The notes under the pieces: generated by a model | Database searches by the model: none | Seen by the model: only the letters and a program-made list of their open reading frames with translations | What the model was told of the DNA's origin: nothing | Shown here: positions 22,101 to 23,107 of the stretch, piece by piece | Layout: every line of letters starts with the position of its first letter | How positions within the stretch are numbered: position 1 is the first letter of the stretch | Position numbers and translations under genes: made by a program | NCBI GenBank assembly: GCA_003568945.1 | Contig: BDIP01000166.1 | Coordinates: 4,488-27,594, forward strand | DNA length: 23,107 bases | Direction: 5' to 3' | Origin: Kipferlia bialata | Lineage: Eukaryota; Fornicata

Positions 22101-22341
22101 TGGCTGGTCCCAAGCCGGGTCAGTCAAAGGCAGGGGTCAAGGCAGGGAGTAAGGTAGTCACACCGGCTGCCATGGCTCAGAAGGCCAAGGCTGGGCCTCC
22201 GGTATGTATAGTACATGTGTCTGTGTGTCTCTTCCCCCCCACCGCTTACCCCAGGGCAAGCTACAGTCTGCCTCCAGCCTTGCCCAGGAACTGATGGAGC
22301 AGTACCCAGATGGACCACCTAGTCCACCAATGCCGGTGTAA
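16114..22341 (+). CDS. 1201-residue coiled-coil protein with basic Lys/Ala/Pro-rich tail, 32 exons
   Basis: Exons: 16114-16161, 16253-16322, 16400-16521, 16609-16700, 16789-16927, 16998-17053, 17265-17367, 17425-17474, 17547-17667, 17779-17864, 17921-17990, 18101-18159, 18245-18363, 18494-18641, 18726-18828, 18876-18973, 19061-19108, 19194-19263, 19357-19493, 19584-19674, 19815-19985, 20042-20145, 20205-20388, 20464-20523, 20617-20757, 20834-20935, 20993-21058, 21126-21181, 21239-21590, 21650-21835, 21935-22201, 22255-22341. Every junction keeps phase over 3606 nt, which strongly supports the model. Residues about 17-905 are Glu/Arg/Ala/Leu/Gln-rich with heptad-like spacing, a long coiled coil. 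About 906-1170 is Lys/Ala/Pro/Gly-rich with KG and AKP repeats and nearly no acidic residues. The last 29 residues (SLAQELMEQYPDGPP) look like a small conserved end. A cytoskeletal or basal-body role, with the tail binding microtubules or nucleic acid, is inference. Confidence 0.87.
16563..16613 (+). repeat. Duplicated acceptor 37 bp apart
   Basis: The 14-mer ttacctcaggtcac at 16563-16576 recurs as taacctcaggtcac at 16600-16613. Both contain a full acceptor. Only the second keeps the reading frame, since use of the first would shift it by 37 nt. Confidence 0.75.
17113..17290 (+). repeat. Three tandem copies of an acceptor/exon start
   Basis: The sequence gatagctgccgatgcctccc at 17265 (the real exon start) has relatives at 17191 (gatagctgccgatgcgtccc) and 17113 (tgtagctgccgaggatgcct). 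Each is preceded by an AG acceptor with a pyrimidine tract. Spacing is 78 and 74 bp. The upstream copies sit in the 211-nt intron 17054-17264. Confidence 0.85.
19653..19762 (+). repeat. Tandem duplication of an exon end and donor site
   Basis: The block at 19653-19688 recurs at 19727-19762, 74 bp downstream, with about 33 of 36 bases identical. It spans the last 22 coding bases, the donor and about 14 intron bases. The second copy lies inside the 140-nt intron and carries its own cag|gtgggg. Confidence 0.85.
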
Positions 22342-22671
22342 GGGGAGAGAGGAAAGAGGGCGAGAATTGTAGGATGGGGCGAGAATTTTAGGAGCATGTT
22401 GTGTGTTGTAAGACTCTCTGTTATTAGAATAGATTCATCGTCCTTAGAATGGGCAAAGTGTTGCAATAGCGTTCAGGGAAAACAGAGAGGAATACTGTGG
22501 CGGGAAGGGGCCGCGGTGCAACCCTTCTATAGTGGTACATGGACAATGGAGGGAATGTGTGGCAAGGAAGAGTGAATCAATGAAACGTACGGTTGAGGAC
22601 ATTTTGACGGCTCTCCTTTTTGGTGATCTCTTCCGAACCGATCCTCTTCAGTCAACACAACCACACACACA
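22342..22671. other. Intergenic region between two plus-strand genes
   Basis: It holds the 3' end of the coiled-coil gene and the promoter of the next gene. A 17-nt direct repeat lies just after the stop, and a CA-rich stretch (caaccacacacaca) directly precedes the next ATG. No coding frame is seen. Confidence 0.55.
22358..22393 (+). repeat. 17-nt direct repeat after the coiled-coil gene
   Basis: gggcgagaattgtagga at 22358-22374 recurs as gggcgagaattttagga at 22377-22393, with one mismatch and a 19-nt period. It lies 17 nt after the TAA, so it is in the 3' untranslated or termination region. Confidence 0.75.
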
Positions 22672-22796
22672 ATGCTTAGGGTACTGTCCAACTCTGTGTC
22701 CTCCTCCCTGTCGAAGCTGTTCTCTGTGGGTATCAGCCCGGCAGCAGTGACCAAGCTGCACACCATGATAGACACCGACAAGGACGAGGCCCTCAG
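22672..22796 (+). CDS. First exon of an unidentified gene (truncated by contig end)
   Basis: The ATG follows a CA-rich leader. The exon gives 41 codons plus 2 nt and ends at the donor cag|gtatgt in phase 2. The N-terminus MLRVLSNSVSSSLSKLFSVG has Arg/Lys, many Ser, hydrophobic residues and no acidic residue. That resembles a targeting presequence for a mitochondrion-related organelle (inference). The following DTDKDEAL resembles the start of an EF-hand loop but lacks the conserved Gly. No family can be named from one exon. The next exon is beyond the window or hidden by the final C run. Confidence 0.5.
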
Positions 22797-23051
22797 GTAT
22801 GTTATGAGAGTGTGTGTCTATCCTAGTTTGGCTGGAGGAGGGTGGGCAAACACCTGTTTAGTATGTAGTATATTGTGGAAAGGTGAATTTGGATGTCCAT
22901 GTGTGTGAAAGGATGTGGTGAGGTGAATCAATTTGTGGTGTCTGTATACTCAATGATGTCTCCATGAGAGTCTGTTTGACTGCATATTCCGGGTGTCATG
23001 AGCTGTGTACCTCCTCTTGTTCAATTTCTTTCTCTTTCTGACTGAGTCCTT

Positions 23052-23098
<47 letters not shown>

Positions 23099-23107
23099 GG
23101 GGGGGGG
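22797..23107 (+). other. Intron running into the contig-end homopolymer
   Basis: No in-frame coding continuation is visible after the donor at 22797. The stretch ends in 'gagtccttac' followed by 44 C and 11 G. 'cttac' plus C is what precedes acceptors elsewhere here, so the contig may stop just before the real 3' splice site. The C-to-G switch looks like a sequencing or assembly artefact. Confidence 0.5.

Noticed and set aside
23053-23107. Telomere at the right end
   Set aside because: A pure C run with a G run is not a telomeric repeat; an assembly artefact is more likely.

Overview
The window looks like nuclear DNA of a very intron-rich protist and is probably a whole assembly contig. It begins in an intron behind a poly-C run and ends in a 44-base C run followed by 11 G. 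Translation across GT..AG junctions gives five nearly complete or complete spliced genes plus the first exon of a sixth, with about 78 complete introns of mostly 47-140 nt. Almost every intron ends in a compact signal of the type ctcac/ctgac/cttac/ctaac, then 2-8 bases, then AG. The branch-point-like motif therefore sits directly on the acceptor, as known from Giardia and Trichomonas. Together with the high intron density this suggests a metamonad, perhaps a free-living fornicate such as Kipferlia. That assignment is inference; no rRNA or other marker is present.

Layout. (1) 103-5985, plus: the 3' 19 exons of a large protein of unknown family (1557 residues visible) with Glu/Gly-rich acidic tracts. 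(2) 5986-6584: intergenic, with a near-perfect 25-nt palindrome and smaller hairpins. (3) 6585-9581, plus: 16 exons for a type I membrane protein of about 357 residues, with a signal peptide, two homologous Cys-containing ectodomains, an acidic stalk, one membrane span and a short tail. (4) 9582-9975: convergent 3' ends. (5) 14528-9976, minus: 13 exons for a protein of about 1194 residues, with a multi-pass N-terminal half and a C-terminal domain aligning along its length with class I cyclic nucleotide phosphodiesterases but lacking most metal ligands. (6) 15692-15131, minus: three exons for a 69-residue Cys-rich, acidic-tailed, membrane or secreted peptide. (7) 15693-16113: divergent promoter region. 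(8) 16114-22341, plus: 32 exons for a 1201-residue coiled-coil protein with a Lys/Ala/Pro-rich basic tail. (9) 22672 onward, plus: first exon of a further gene cut by the contig end.

The genes do not form an obvious pathway. The most interesting items are the predicted phosphodiesterase pseudoenzyme, the small Cys-rich gene, the two-fold ectodomain repeat with shared intron positions, a possible 11-nt micro-exon, and several tandem duplications of 28-80 bp that copy exon/intron junctions (two, perhaps three, with a period of 74-78 bp). I see no tRNA, rRNA, CRISPR array or mobile element.
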